This document shows, piece by piece, positions 35,501-46,956 of a stretch of 64,000 bases of DNA. This DNA comes from Tomocerus qinae (lineage: Eukaryota; Arthropoda; Collembola; Entomobryomorpha; Tomoceridae), in NCBI GenBank assembly GCA_020055645.1, contig CM034546.1:89094001-89158000 (forward strand), given 5' to 3'. The notes under the pieces are model-generated. The model saw nothing but the letters and a program-made list of their open reading frames with translations. It ran no database searches and had not been told where the DNA came from. The position numbers were made by a program, and so were the translations under genes. Every line of letters begins with the position of its first letter. Positions within the stretch are counted from its first letter, which is position 1.

Positions 35501-38500
35501 TCATTACAATAAGCAAGAAGTCTGTCTCTGTGATGTAATGTAATGCTATGCAGTCTGACTGACTCCTCTGGCTCTGGCTGTACATAATAAAATGATGGTT
35601 TCCTCAGGACAAATTCATGGAGAAGCCAACTGGACTCGATTATTTATGCATCTGAATCTTTCACACTGAGATGAGTGATGGAGCAACACAGCCCAAGATG
35701 AGTAATAGGAAACCACCCTTGGTTAAGCTTGGCCGAACAAGATTTACCTTCGAAATAGAAATAAATTGAACTCACTCCTAGATTTCCTATATCCAATTTA
35801 CAATTAGTGAGTCTATCTGCGTATGCTCAGCTCAGGGTTAACTCGCAACAGATTTTCCTTTCACACTTGGAACTTCATTTCTGATTTTCTTTGAAAAGTC
35901 AAGTCAAACGAAGCCAAGCAAAAGAACCCGCCTATAAAACTTGGCTACCCTTCCATTCACTCTATCTCGACTTCTCACTGTCTTCTCCACTCTCCCATCT
36001 GCTCCCTTCTCTTCAATTAGCAGAATTAACTCTGCTGCTTTATAAATACGTAGTACGTATACCTATTTGTGTGAGTATATCAAGCATTTGTAGCTTATCC
36101 GTGTGTTTGAGATATCTATTTAAATGAACCTATTCGTAATTGTAATGCACTTAACTTAAAGAGAACATTTGTTTCCATTTTATTTCATTAATAATACTGA
36201 CTGACTGCTACTATTTAACTGCTGGATTGAAGAATAACATTTATATATTTATAGATCTAGAGCTCTCTCAGGAGTCACACACCGATTCAATTTCTACTTA
36301 CTTACGCAACGAACGAACATGACATCCAGAAAGACAACAAAGCCAAAAGATGTAAAGGAAGGAAAATTCATTTCTGAACGTGTGTGGCATGGCATGGCAT
36401 GGCAAACCGTGGCAGTGCATTCGAAAGGACGAAAACGAAGAACATATTGCCTCATCCTCTCACTAATTTCCTCAGAAAAGAAAACAGATGCTAATGACAA
36501 CAAATGAAACGTATTTGAAAGGACATGCCACGCAATATGTAATGTGATGCACCCACTTCAAAAACTTAGCCTTGCCCCTTTTAAAGTCTTCTTCTGCCCT
36601 AAAACCTTTAGCCATATGCGAGTATTAAATTTATTTTTTAAAGAATCACTTTATTAAAACAAATGGTTCGCTTTATGCAGAATTTCTACTCATGTGGTCA
36701 ATCTGACGGTTGCGAATCCGAGCCTATCCTTTAGCCAAAGTACCAAGTTCCATTTCGTGGATCATTTGCATCTGATTCACAAACCAGACCACATCAAATC
36801 ACAAACATAACTAAAAAAGGGCATTCCATATTATTATTTTTTGCCTTGGGATTGCTTACTACAGAGATGTACCTGCAAGAATGATAGATGGACAGAGGCC
36901 GATGGGATTGTACACATTTACATAGTCGTGCTCATACCTTTTTACGATTATCAATGCACACTACTGAAGCAGGTAAGTGGTGGGAGCAAAAAGGATGACG
37001 TCATTACTACGTCTAAGAGAATAATGCAAATGAGAACAAAAGTTTGCTTTTTTGGTTCAATTCATTATGGTCAACTCACTTGCACTCATTGGAGAGTCAC
37101 GGCAGAGAATAAATGCAAATAATAGAATAGGTGTATGTGTTATTTTATGTTCTCTGCCCGTATCGTGTCTGTGCGGTAGTAGACAGCAGATACCCTTTCT
37201 TTCTTATTCTCCTTTTTATCGAGTCTTTTGATTCCAATAATATCCAGTCCAGGTAAATACACCACTCTCCACACAACAGCACATGGACATTCAAGCTGTG
37301 CACGCACACCAATAATATTATACCAGCAATCCTCAATGTCCACATGCAAACTCGAAGAACACAAGCCAAACATACTATATGCAATTATAATGGTACTAAA
37401 TACATATAAAAGTACTTATACTATAAAGTATATTCACCTACTCCTACTTACACAACGCTTCTTTATGTCATGGTATTTACTTTGTAAATACATGCACATA
37501 ATATGTGGTCGTCGCATCTAATGGCCCGGGCAACACAGCTTTGGTTACATAAGACAAACTCTTCTACCAAAATTGAACTCAGTCGAAGCTATGTATTATG
37601 GTACTGTAATAGTGTGGCTATAAATGGTTGGCATGAATAGAAGAAATATAAATTGTAGATTTCAGGTGAATACAAGGAACGAACTGCTCGTTTGGGGATA
37701 TTATGTGTGTAACTGACTACTACACATATGTAGTAAAATGTCTAACATTATCAATGCCCAGCAAATATCATTAATACTACAAGTTTGTAAAATCCAGTCT
37801 ACTATATACTTACTTATAGCACAACTGAAATGATTTCAGGCTGTTTAATGGCTACAACAACGCATATGTAGTGAATAAGATTTACATGGAAAGACGAGAT
37901 TAAAATTCTTTTGCCAATGGACAACATTTACTTCCATTAACCAATTTAAAGGTGATTGTTAGATTGCCAATGTATATTGATAATGAGATGTATATATCTA
38001 AGATTGTTTATGATACTCCCTCACATGCTATACGGTAAGCAGCTAAATTAGCCTAGGAAGAAAAGAAATATCGTTGTATCAAGTTCACGTGTTCACATTA
38101 TAGACACAATATTCATAATAATATGAGTAGTTCATAGCATTGGATGGGAATGGGACTAAAGGGAGTAGAAGCTATACGTCTAAAAGAAATAAAATGGACA
38201 TTGGGTAGAATTGTTTGGAGTGTGCATACAAATGCAAACGAGTATTTTAAGAGTCCTTTTATGCAGGGTTATGTTATTATGATAGTGTACCTTACATTGA
38301 GTGAGTGAGTGAGTGAGTATGATATGAATAGTGTGTGCATGAGTATAGTTCGTACTGATATGTAAATGACATGCAAAAGCTCAAAAGGTAAGCCGCGGCG
38401 AGTCTCACACACCTGCTTCTTCTCACCTGCAGCCCCACCAACAACCACAATTGACGCTTAAGAAGAACAAACCAATAGATTTATTTAACTGGCCATATGC

Positions 38501-39293
38501 AATGAAATTATTACATTGTCTAAATGGGTAAGGTACCTGTAACCACACTCTCCTACTAAAGCATTACTCTATAAGACACCTGAAAACGGAGTACAGAAAA
38601 ATGAAGAGTAATGCCGTGCAGGTGTGCTCTGCTCTCTCTCTCACCTATCTTTCTATAAACAAACTCTTTCTCCTCTGCAGTCACACCAAAAACATATCAG
38701 CGACGCAAAAAATGCAAATATGCATACGACTGCATTGCAATTATATCTATACAAGCTTAGTGCAATCCTTGCAAACGCTAAATGGATTCCCATTACACAC
38801 ATTTTCATTCCCCTGTCCTATTTGCATTTTTAGCAGGAATCTCAACTGTGCAAATACCAACCACACAGAAATTTAGTTGCTCACATGCCAAACCCAAAAG
38901 ATTGGTCAGCTCTGAAAATGACGTAAGCTCCAATTGATTTTATAAACTTTTTATAACCACGTAGATGTACTACGTAGATGTATTTTTACTGTATTGATTT
39001 ATCTTTGGAAAAACTTTTCCCAATTCTTAGAAAAGTTCTAAACAAATAATTATAGGAAACGTCAAGTAATGTGCACTTTGAATTTAATTCATGGGGATAA
39101 ACACCTTTAACAGATTAAATGCTTGTGAGGACAGAGGAACGTAGAATTTTCTACTTAGAAGGCAGAGTCGTAGGTTATAGAAATCTCTACCGTATTCTGT
39201 CCTTCTTTGGTTAGAGTCTGACCTCTTTAGCCAAGTTAATAGTCTGAGTTTTATGTGAATTATATAAAGGAAGGGAAACCACAAGAAGAAAAT
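32547..39293. other. No gene recognised; should contain the 5' exon(s) of the BMP receptor or its long first intron
   Basis: Open frames are short and resemble nothing known. The signal-peptide exon of the BMP receptor must lie on minus in this stretch or beyond, but no ATG-started hydrophobic exon with a fitting donor was found. Short GAGT repeats occur at about 38,300-38,320. Confidence 0.45.
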
Positions 39294-39939
39294 AAAGTAA
39301 AAACCGGACAGTTGATGTTGACCTGGATCGCAACCCACCGAAGAATGCTTTGTCTTTTTCGTATCTTGCATTATTTCACAGAAGTTACCAGTTTACGAGA
39401 AATCGGAGCTGACAAAATTTGAACCAGTAGTTAATCGTATACTAGTGGTGAAACCACACATTGCCCTTTGGGCAATGCGCTGCCTGCTTTGCAGTTTCTC
39501 CCCGTATAATAAGAAGAAATTATGGGATTTGGGTTAGATGATGGGTCTGGATGAATTCTAAATGAAAACGGTTATGTCCAGAGCATTTATTAGAGCGGGA
39601 GTTAAGAGCCCTGCACTGCAATCTTCAAATTACACACTCACTCCACTCTCTCCCATTACATAAATAATTGAGCACAGAAAGGAATTGAATCACTGTGATT
39701 GCTGTGACCTTTTCCCATTCAATATCCATAGAGAACTCTGTCCCCAACCAAAAAATCAATCTTTTATACAGCATCTTAACAATTTGTACCAAATTCAAAC
39801 AGGACGAAAGCCGAAAAGATTATCAGAAAGAGATTCATAAAAAAGGCATAAAACTTTATAAGAAGGCAGAGACGCATTTATGTGAAAAGGTCCAGCTATC
39901 CATTTGATTTCTGAATGACATGAGCTCAGAAAATAAAAA
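39294..39939. repeat. 646-bp direct repeat, left copy
   Basis: Matches 46311-46956 at a constant offset of 7017 bases; I found no difference by eye. The first 215 bases are repeat-family sequence that also occurs inverted at 41701-41906 and include the hairpin CATTGCCCTTTGGGCAATG and the end motif CTCCCCGTATA. The remaining part looks like ordinary flanking DNA that has been duplicated too. Confidence 0.9.
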
Positions 39940-42505
39940 TAATTTTATTCTCCCCGTATAAAAACACAATAGTGGTTCAATTCACTCCTGAAGCGGGGAT
40001 GGAAAATATTTTCGACAATGGGAACACCATTCAAAGCTGCCATTTAGTGTTGGGAACACCTTTGCAATCGTACATATAAAATAGTATTTGCTCAATAATT
40101 GTAACGACTCCAAGTAATTTTCTGAAAATCAAAATCCAGGTTTAATTGTCGTAAGCTTATTTGTAATTAAGCAACAATTAAGAGTATTAATTTTTCCTTA
40201 TTAACAACATTTAACAGTAAAATATATTTAGATATGACTCGACTGCGCTATAATTGTCAACTAAATGTCAAAAGTGCAATGAAAATGTTGCCGTGTGAAG
40301 AAATTGCCACAATGTACAAAGTAAGGGTGAAATTAATATTTTCTGCTTTTTATGCGGATAAGTTTTTTGCCTTGAAATACTTTCAATATTTACAATTCCA
40401 TGAAATTTATATTTGCAGTTATTAGCACTTAAAGTCTAGTTGATACTACAGTATGTCAAGAAAGTAGGTATACATATGAAATCAGTTTCCATAGCATAGC
40501 AGTTTGTAATTCATTATTCTATGATTATAATCCTGACTCTCAAATGGGGAGTAAGTTTGTTATTATTATTAATTTACTACAAGTTGTTTATCCCTATTAT
40601 GGATCTACGGATACTGTTCGATACTGACTATTACTGACTACCTGCTAGTTAGATATTGACTTGGCTTACTATGGCTTGGCTGGGTACTATGGATACTGAT
40701 TTACTATGGATACTTACTTACTAATGTTTGAGGCAAGTTTCAGGGTTGTTGCAAGGAATTAACTGTAAACGCACGGGGAGATTTTTTTGAAGAAAGTTTG
40801 AAAATTACGAGGTTCAATTATATCTTGGCATCTAAATTATATCTTGTTTTCGAGTTTTTCTGGCCTTCTCCCCGTATATTTCTCCAGGTTTTTCACCTGT
40901 AATTTTATTTTATTGTTTTTATTGATACATCTGGTTATAAATATCATATAACTACGAACTACAAGAATTTTAACGAGATTATGAATTTTTCAAAATTATT
41001 TATATAGGTAGGAAATTCATAATAAAAACAGTTAAGTTAAGTTACAAGTAAAACATTATTCGCGGGGGTGATGAATATTTTGTATCCTTATAGTTATTAA
41101 AACACGAGCCACTAAAGCGTAAAGGTTTGTATTAGTATAGTAGTAATGAGCATTACGGATATGCATGCCCATTACAATTTGTGTTAGAACTTTGCAAATT
41201 GAATGTACTCGCCGAAAAACAAAATTCCGGTTTATCGTTCTATTAAATAGAGCATTTTCGAATCTACAATATGGCGGTGACCTGGTATTTTTAAAAAATT
41301 CCTGTGAATTTTGGCAAATATTTTAGTCTGCATTGTGTCTTTTATGATTTCATTATACACCATATGAGTAAGAAGCCGAAAGCTTGTCATTTTTCATCCG
41401 AAGGCAAGAGAATTCGATACCAAACTTCACATGTCTTGCATCATACTGAATAATAATATTCACAATTCACTTCACATGTCCTTTTGATTTGTCCCAAAGT
41501 TCATTAAAAATTTTGAACTTCACCTTGCTAATGTTACGAAGAAAGATGCGCAGGCTGGAATGGAAATTTTTTAAATAGTAATGCAGGAAAAGGTTTGACA
41601 ATATTAGTTTTTCTTCACATAGATTCTTTTCCATTCCAAGTTAAAAGGCCATGTTTTAAAAAAAATTAATTATTTTGATTTTGTTCATTTTGTCATTTTT
41701 TATACGGGGAGAAACTGCAAAGCAGGCAGCGCATTGCCCGAAGGGCAATGTGTGGTTTCACCACTAGTATGCGATTAGGTACTCGTTCAAATTTTGTCAG
41801 CTCCGATTTCTCGTAAACTAGCAGCTTCTATGAAATAATGCAAGATACCGAAAAGATAAAGCATTCGTCGGTGGGTTGCGATCCAGGTCAACATCAGCTG
41901 TCCGGTGCCAACTTTAGCCGTAGGAACCGGAAGAATGAATTTTGAAATTGTTTGGTCACCAATTTATCTCCTTGGCTACTTAGTGCAATGCATCATAGAT
42001 GATCATAGTCATAGTCATTGGGTACTGGAAAGACTCATGGAACTAGGAATGGGAATACACAGTGAAACATCCCATTTCCTAATTCAATCTCCGTAGATAC
42101 GGAGTGCACTGAATTGGCTCATTGGATTGCATCATCTCAATAATCACAATAATGTGGGCTTTTAAAATGCATTTATTCCTGTTACGTCGTATTCCCATTC
42201 CCAATTATCCCACATTCACATCTCAGTGCAAATACCGAATACTGTGAACAATTCCAGGGATGGAAAAATATAACAGGCTTGAGGGTACCTACAGGGATTG
42301 TAACAAATAAACAATGAGGAAAATTTCAGGGATGGATAAAAATTAGCATTGAGTGCGATTCCAGGCATCGAAAATGTCAAATTGTAATGGGCATGCATAT
42401 CCGTAATGCTCATTACTACTATACTAATACAAACCTCTACGCTTTAGTGGCTCGTGTTTTAATAACTATAAGGATACAAAATATTCATCACCCTCAAGCG
42501 GGGGT

Positions 42506-42525
42506 TTGGGGGCGGCAGCCCCCAA
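42506..42525. repeat. G+C-rich hairpin, left copy
   Basis: TTGGGGGC and GCCCCCAA form an 8-bp stem around GGCA. The second copy, inverted, is at 45731-45750. It stands out in very AT-rich surroundings and marks equivalent points of the two inverted arms. Confidence 0.85.
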
Positions 42526-43909
42526 TAAAAAAATAAAATTATCTTATTACATACATAGTATATTATTAATAATATTGCGAAAAAATCAAACTGTTAGAGA
42601 TGTAGCTCAAATAACATAATATTTATCATTGTTCTATATATGTAAAATTTACACTATAAACCAGGAAGGAATGAACAATATTTAGGAAATGGGGACATGT
42701 TGATTAGAAGTTTACTCGAACATTACATTATTGCTATTCCAATCCAATATTTACAAAAATTTGCGAAGACTGCGAATAATGTTTTACTTGTAACTTAACT
42801 TAACTGTTTTTATTATGAATTTCCTACCTATATAAATAATTTTGAAAAATTCATAATCTCGTTAAAATTCTTGTAGTTCGTAGTTATATGATATTTATAA
42901 CCAGATGTATCAATAAAAACAATAAAATAAAATTACAGGTGAAAAACCTGGAGAAATATACGGGGAGAAGGCCAGAAAAACTCGAAAACAAGATATAATT
43001 TAGATGCCAAGATATAATTGAACCTCGTAATTTTCAAACTTTCTTCAAAAAATCTCCCCGTGTGTTTACAGTTAATTCCTTGCAACAACCCTGAAACTTG
43101 CCTCAAACATTAGTAAGTAAGTATCCATAGCAAATCAGTATCCATAGTACCCAGCCAAAGCCATAGTAAGCCAAGTCAATATCTAACTAGCAGGTAGTCA
43201 GTAATAGTCAGTATCGAGCAGTATCCGTAGATCCATAATAGGGATAAACAACTTATAGTAAATTAATAATAATAACAAACTTACTCCCCATTTGAGAGTT
43301 AGGATTATAATCATAGAATAATGAATTACAAACTGCTATGCTATGGAAACTGATTTCATATGTATACCTACTTTCTTGACATACTGTAGTATCAACTAGA
43401 CTTTAAGTGCTAATAACTGCAAATATAAATTTCATGGAATTGTAAATATTGAAAGTATTTCAAGGCAAAAAACTTATCCGCATAAAAAGTAGAAAATATT
43501 AATTTCACCCTTACTTTGTACATTGTGGCAATTTCTTCACACGGCAACATTTTCATTGCACTTTGGACATTTAGTTGACAATTATAGCGCAGTCGAGTCA
43601 TATCTAAATATATTTTACTGTTAAATGTTGTTAATAAGGAAAAATTAATACTCTTAATTGTTGCTTAATTACAAATAAGCTTACGACAATTAAACCTGGA
43701 TTTTGATTTTCAGAAAATTACTTGGAGTCGTTACAATTATTGAGCAAATACTATTTTATATGTACGATTGCAAAGGTGTTCCCACAGAACACTAAATGGC
43801 AGCTTTGAATGGTGTTCCCATTGTCGAAAATATTTTCCATCCCCGCTTCAGGAGTGAATTGAACCACTATTGTGTTTTTGTTCTTTAAAATGCTTTTTTT
43901 TCGAAGATA

Positions 43910-44820
43910 GTTGCAAGTGAATTAGCGGTAATCTCACGGGGAGATTTTTTTGAAGAAAGTTTGAAAATTACGAGGTTCAATTATATCTTGGCATCTAAAT
44001 TATATCTTGTTTTCGAGTTTTTCTGGCCTTCTCCCCGTATATTTCTCCAGGTTTTTCACCTGTAATTTTATTTTATTGTTTTTATTGATACATCTGGTTA
44101 TAAATATCATATAACTACGAACTACAAGAATTTTAACGAGATTATGAATTTTTCAAAATTATTTATATAGGTAGGAAATTCATAATAAAAACAGTTAAGT
44201 TAAGTTACAAGTAAAACATTATTCGCAGTCTTCGCAAATTTTTGTAAATATTGGATTGGAATAGCAATAATGTAATGTTCGAGTAAACTTCTAATCAACA
44301 TGTCCCCATTTCCTAAATATTGTTCATTCCTTCCTGGTTTATAGTGTAAATTTTACATATATAGAACAATGATAAATATTATGTTATTTGAGCTACATCT
44401 CTAACAGTTTGATTTTTTCGCAATATTATTAATAATATACTATGTATGTAATAAGATAATTTTATTATAATCTTATTACATACATAATTTACTAATAAGT
44501 TTGCGAAAAAATCAAAATAATGTTGTAGCTCAATAACATTATGTATAGTTTTCCATATATAGACTATAATAATATTCATAATCTGATTAAACCTTTTGTA
44601 GTTTGTAGTTAAATGACAGTTATAACCAGCTATATCAAGAAAAACCATAAAATAAAAAATATAACAGGTAAAAACCTGGAAAAATATACGGTGAGAATGC
44701 CAGAAAAACTCGAAAACAAGATATATTTAGATACCAATATATAATTAAAGCTCGTAATTTTACAATTTTCTTCAAAAAATCTCCCCGTGCGTTTACTGCT
44801 AATTCACTTGCAACTAACTT
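43910..44820. repeat. About 0.9-kb near-perfect palindrome
   Basis: The sequence reads as an inverted repeat around about 44,462. It opens TTGCAAGTGAATTAGCGGTAA then CACGGGGAGATTTTTT, and closes AAAAAATCTCCCCGTG then a complementary flank ending in AATTCACTTGCAAC. The centre reads TATGTATGTAATAAGATAA, then TTTTA, then the complement. Arms of about 450 bp differ by scattered changes and small indels. Confidence 0.8.
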
Positions 44821-46310
44821 CTTTGAAAACAAAGCAATTTATAGGACAAAATTAGTAATTCCACTCCTAAAGCGGGGATGGAAAATATTTTAGACAATGG
44901 GAACATCAGTCAAAGCTGCTATTTAGTGTTCTGTGGGAACACCTTTGCAATCGTCAATACAACGTTGTATTCGATCAGTAATTGAAACGACTCCAAGTTA
45001 TTTTCTGAAAATCAAAATCCAGGTTAAATTGTCGTATCCATTGTAATTAAGCAACAATTAACAGTATAAATCTTTCCATATTAACAACATTTAGCAGTAA
45101 AATATATTTAGATGTGACTGCGCTATAATTGTCAACTAAATGTCCAAAGTGCAATAAAAATGTTGTTAGTGTGATAAAATCGCCACAATGTACAAAGTAA
45201 CTGTGAAATAAGAATGTTCTGCTTTTCATATGGAAAAGTTAGTCTTAAAATATTATAGGACCTTCTCATTTCAATATTTACATTTCCATAAAATTTATAT
45301 TTGGAGTTATTAGCACGTAAAGTCTAGTTGATACTAGTGTGTATCTAGTGTTTTTGGCAAGTTGTATGGTTGTTGCAAGGAAATTAACTGTAAACGCACG
45401 GGGAGATTTTTTGAAGAAAATTGTAAAATTACGAGCTTTAATTATATATTGGTATCTAAATATATCTTGTTTTCGAGTTTTTCTGGCATTCTCACCGTAT
45501 ATTTTTCCAGGTTTTTACCTGTTATATTTTTTATTTTATGGTTTTTCTTGATATAGCTGGTTATAACTGTCATTTAACTACAAACTACAAAAGGTTTAAT
45601 CAGATTATGAATATTATTATAGTCTATATATGGAAAACTATACATAATGTTATTGAGCTACAACATTATTTTGATTTTTTCGCAAACTTATTAGTAAATT
45701 ATGTATGTAATAAGATTATTTTATTTTTTATTGGGGGCTGCCGCCCCCAAATCCCCACTTGAGGGGTGATACATAGTTAGTAAAACACAGCACGAGCCAG
45801 CAAAGCTTAAATGTTTGCATTAGTAGTAGTAGTAATGAGCATTATAGATACGTGTGCCTATTACAGTTTGTCATTTTCTATGCCTGAAATCGCGCACCAT
45901 TTTTTCCACCACTGAAATTTTCTTCACTGTTTATTTTTTAATCCCTGAAAGTGCCCTGACATCTGATATTTTCCATCCCTGGAATTGTTCCCAGTAGTCG
46001 GTATTTGCATTGAGAATATTGAGTTGTGAATGTGACCAAGGATAGTATAGGGAATATTGGGAATGGGATTACTAGAATACTACGTAATAGGTTGAAATGA
46101 TGTCTGCCAAATGCCAATTCAGTGCTCAATACTCCTCCGTATCTACGGAGATTGAATTAGGAAATGGAATATTTCCATGTGTATTCCTAGTCCATATACT
46201 CCATCCAGTACCCAATTGACTACTATGACTATGATGCATTGCACTAAGTAGCCAAGGAGATAATTTGGTGACCAAACAATTTTAAAATTCATTCTTCCGG
46301 TTCCTACGGC

Positions 46311-46956
46311 TAAAGTAAAAACCGGACAGTTGATGTTGACCTGGATCGCAACCCACCGAAGAATGCTTTGTCTTTTTCGTATCTTGCATTATTTCACAGA
46401 AGTTACCAGTTTACGAGAAATCGGAGCTGACAAAATTTGAACCAGTAGTTAATCGTATACTAGTGGTGAAACCACACATTGCCCTTTGGGCAATGCGCTG
46501 CCTGCTTTGCAGTTTCTCCCCGTATAATAAGAAGAAATTATGGGATTTGGGTTAGATGATGGGTCTGGATGAATTCTAAATGAAAACGGTTATGTCCAGA
46601 GCATTTATTAGAGCGGGAGTTAAGAGCCCTGCACTGCAATCTTCAAATTACACACTCACTCCACTCTCTCCCATTACATAAATAATTGAGCACAGAAAGG
46701 AATTGAATCACTGTGATTGCTGTGACCTTTTCCCATTCAATATCCATAGAGAACTCTGTCCCCAACCAAAAAATCAATCTTTTATACAGCATCTTAACAA
46801 TTTGTACCAAATTCAAACAGGACGAAAGCCGAAAAGATTATCAGAAAGAGATTCATAAAAAAGGCATAAAACTTTATAAGAAGGCAGAGACGCATTTATG
46901 TGAAAAGGTCCAGCTATCCATTTGATTTCTGAATGACATGAGCTCAGAAAATAAAA
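46311..46956. repeat. 646-bp direct repeat, right copy
   Basis: Same sequence as 39294-39939. Here the left side continues into the repeat family (the CCGGTTCCTACGGCTAAAGT region, also seen inverted near 41,905-41,935), whereas the left copy is preceded by unrelated DNA. To the right it runs into sequence without repeat similarity. Confidence 0.9.

Larger units (their letters stand above)
39940..46310. mobile_element. Nested inverted-repeat (foldback-like) element complex without transposase
   Basis: Several long inverted pairs are visible: 39302-39508 with 41701-41906; about 39961-41181 with 42376-43880; about 41701-42525 with 45731-46510; and about 43910-44462 with 44462-44820. Recurring units carry CACGGGGAGATTTTTT or its complement, CTCCCCGTATA, and GCGGGGATGGAAAATATTTT. 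The left copy of the second pair lacks about 300 bp present in its partner (around 42,494-42,790). No frame encodes a recognisable transposase, integrase or reverse transcriptase; the recurring short frames simply follow the repeats. I infer repeated insertion and inversion of one non-autonomous foldback family. Confidence 0.8.

Noticed and set aside
38296..38322. GAGT microsatellite
   Set aside because: A short simple repeat of about six units, common in any genome of this kind.
39972..39986. GGTTCAATTC resembling a tRNA B box
   Set aside because: No matching A box, cloverleaf or terminator; it is part of the repeat family.
40234..43601. A 63-codon frame present twice (40234-40425 plus, 43410-43601 minus) with two residue differences
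   Set aside because: It lies within the inverted repeats and is duplicated with them. Its composition is AT-driven, with no family resemblance, so it is probably not a gene.
44379..45762. Repeated 70-89-codon frames in the foldback complex
   Set aside because: They are copies of the same repeat DNA on both strands and show no protein motif.
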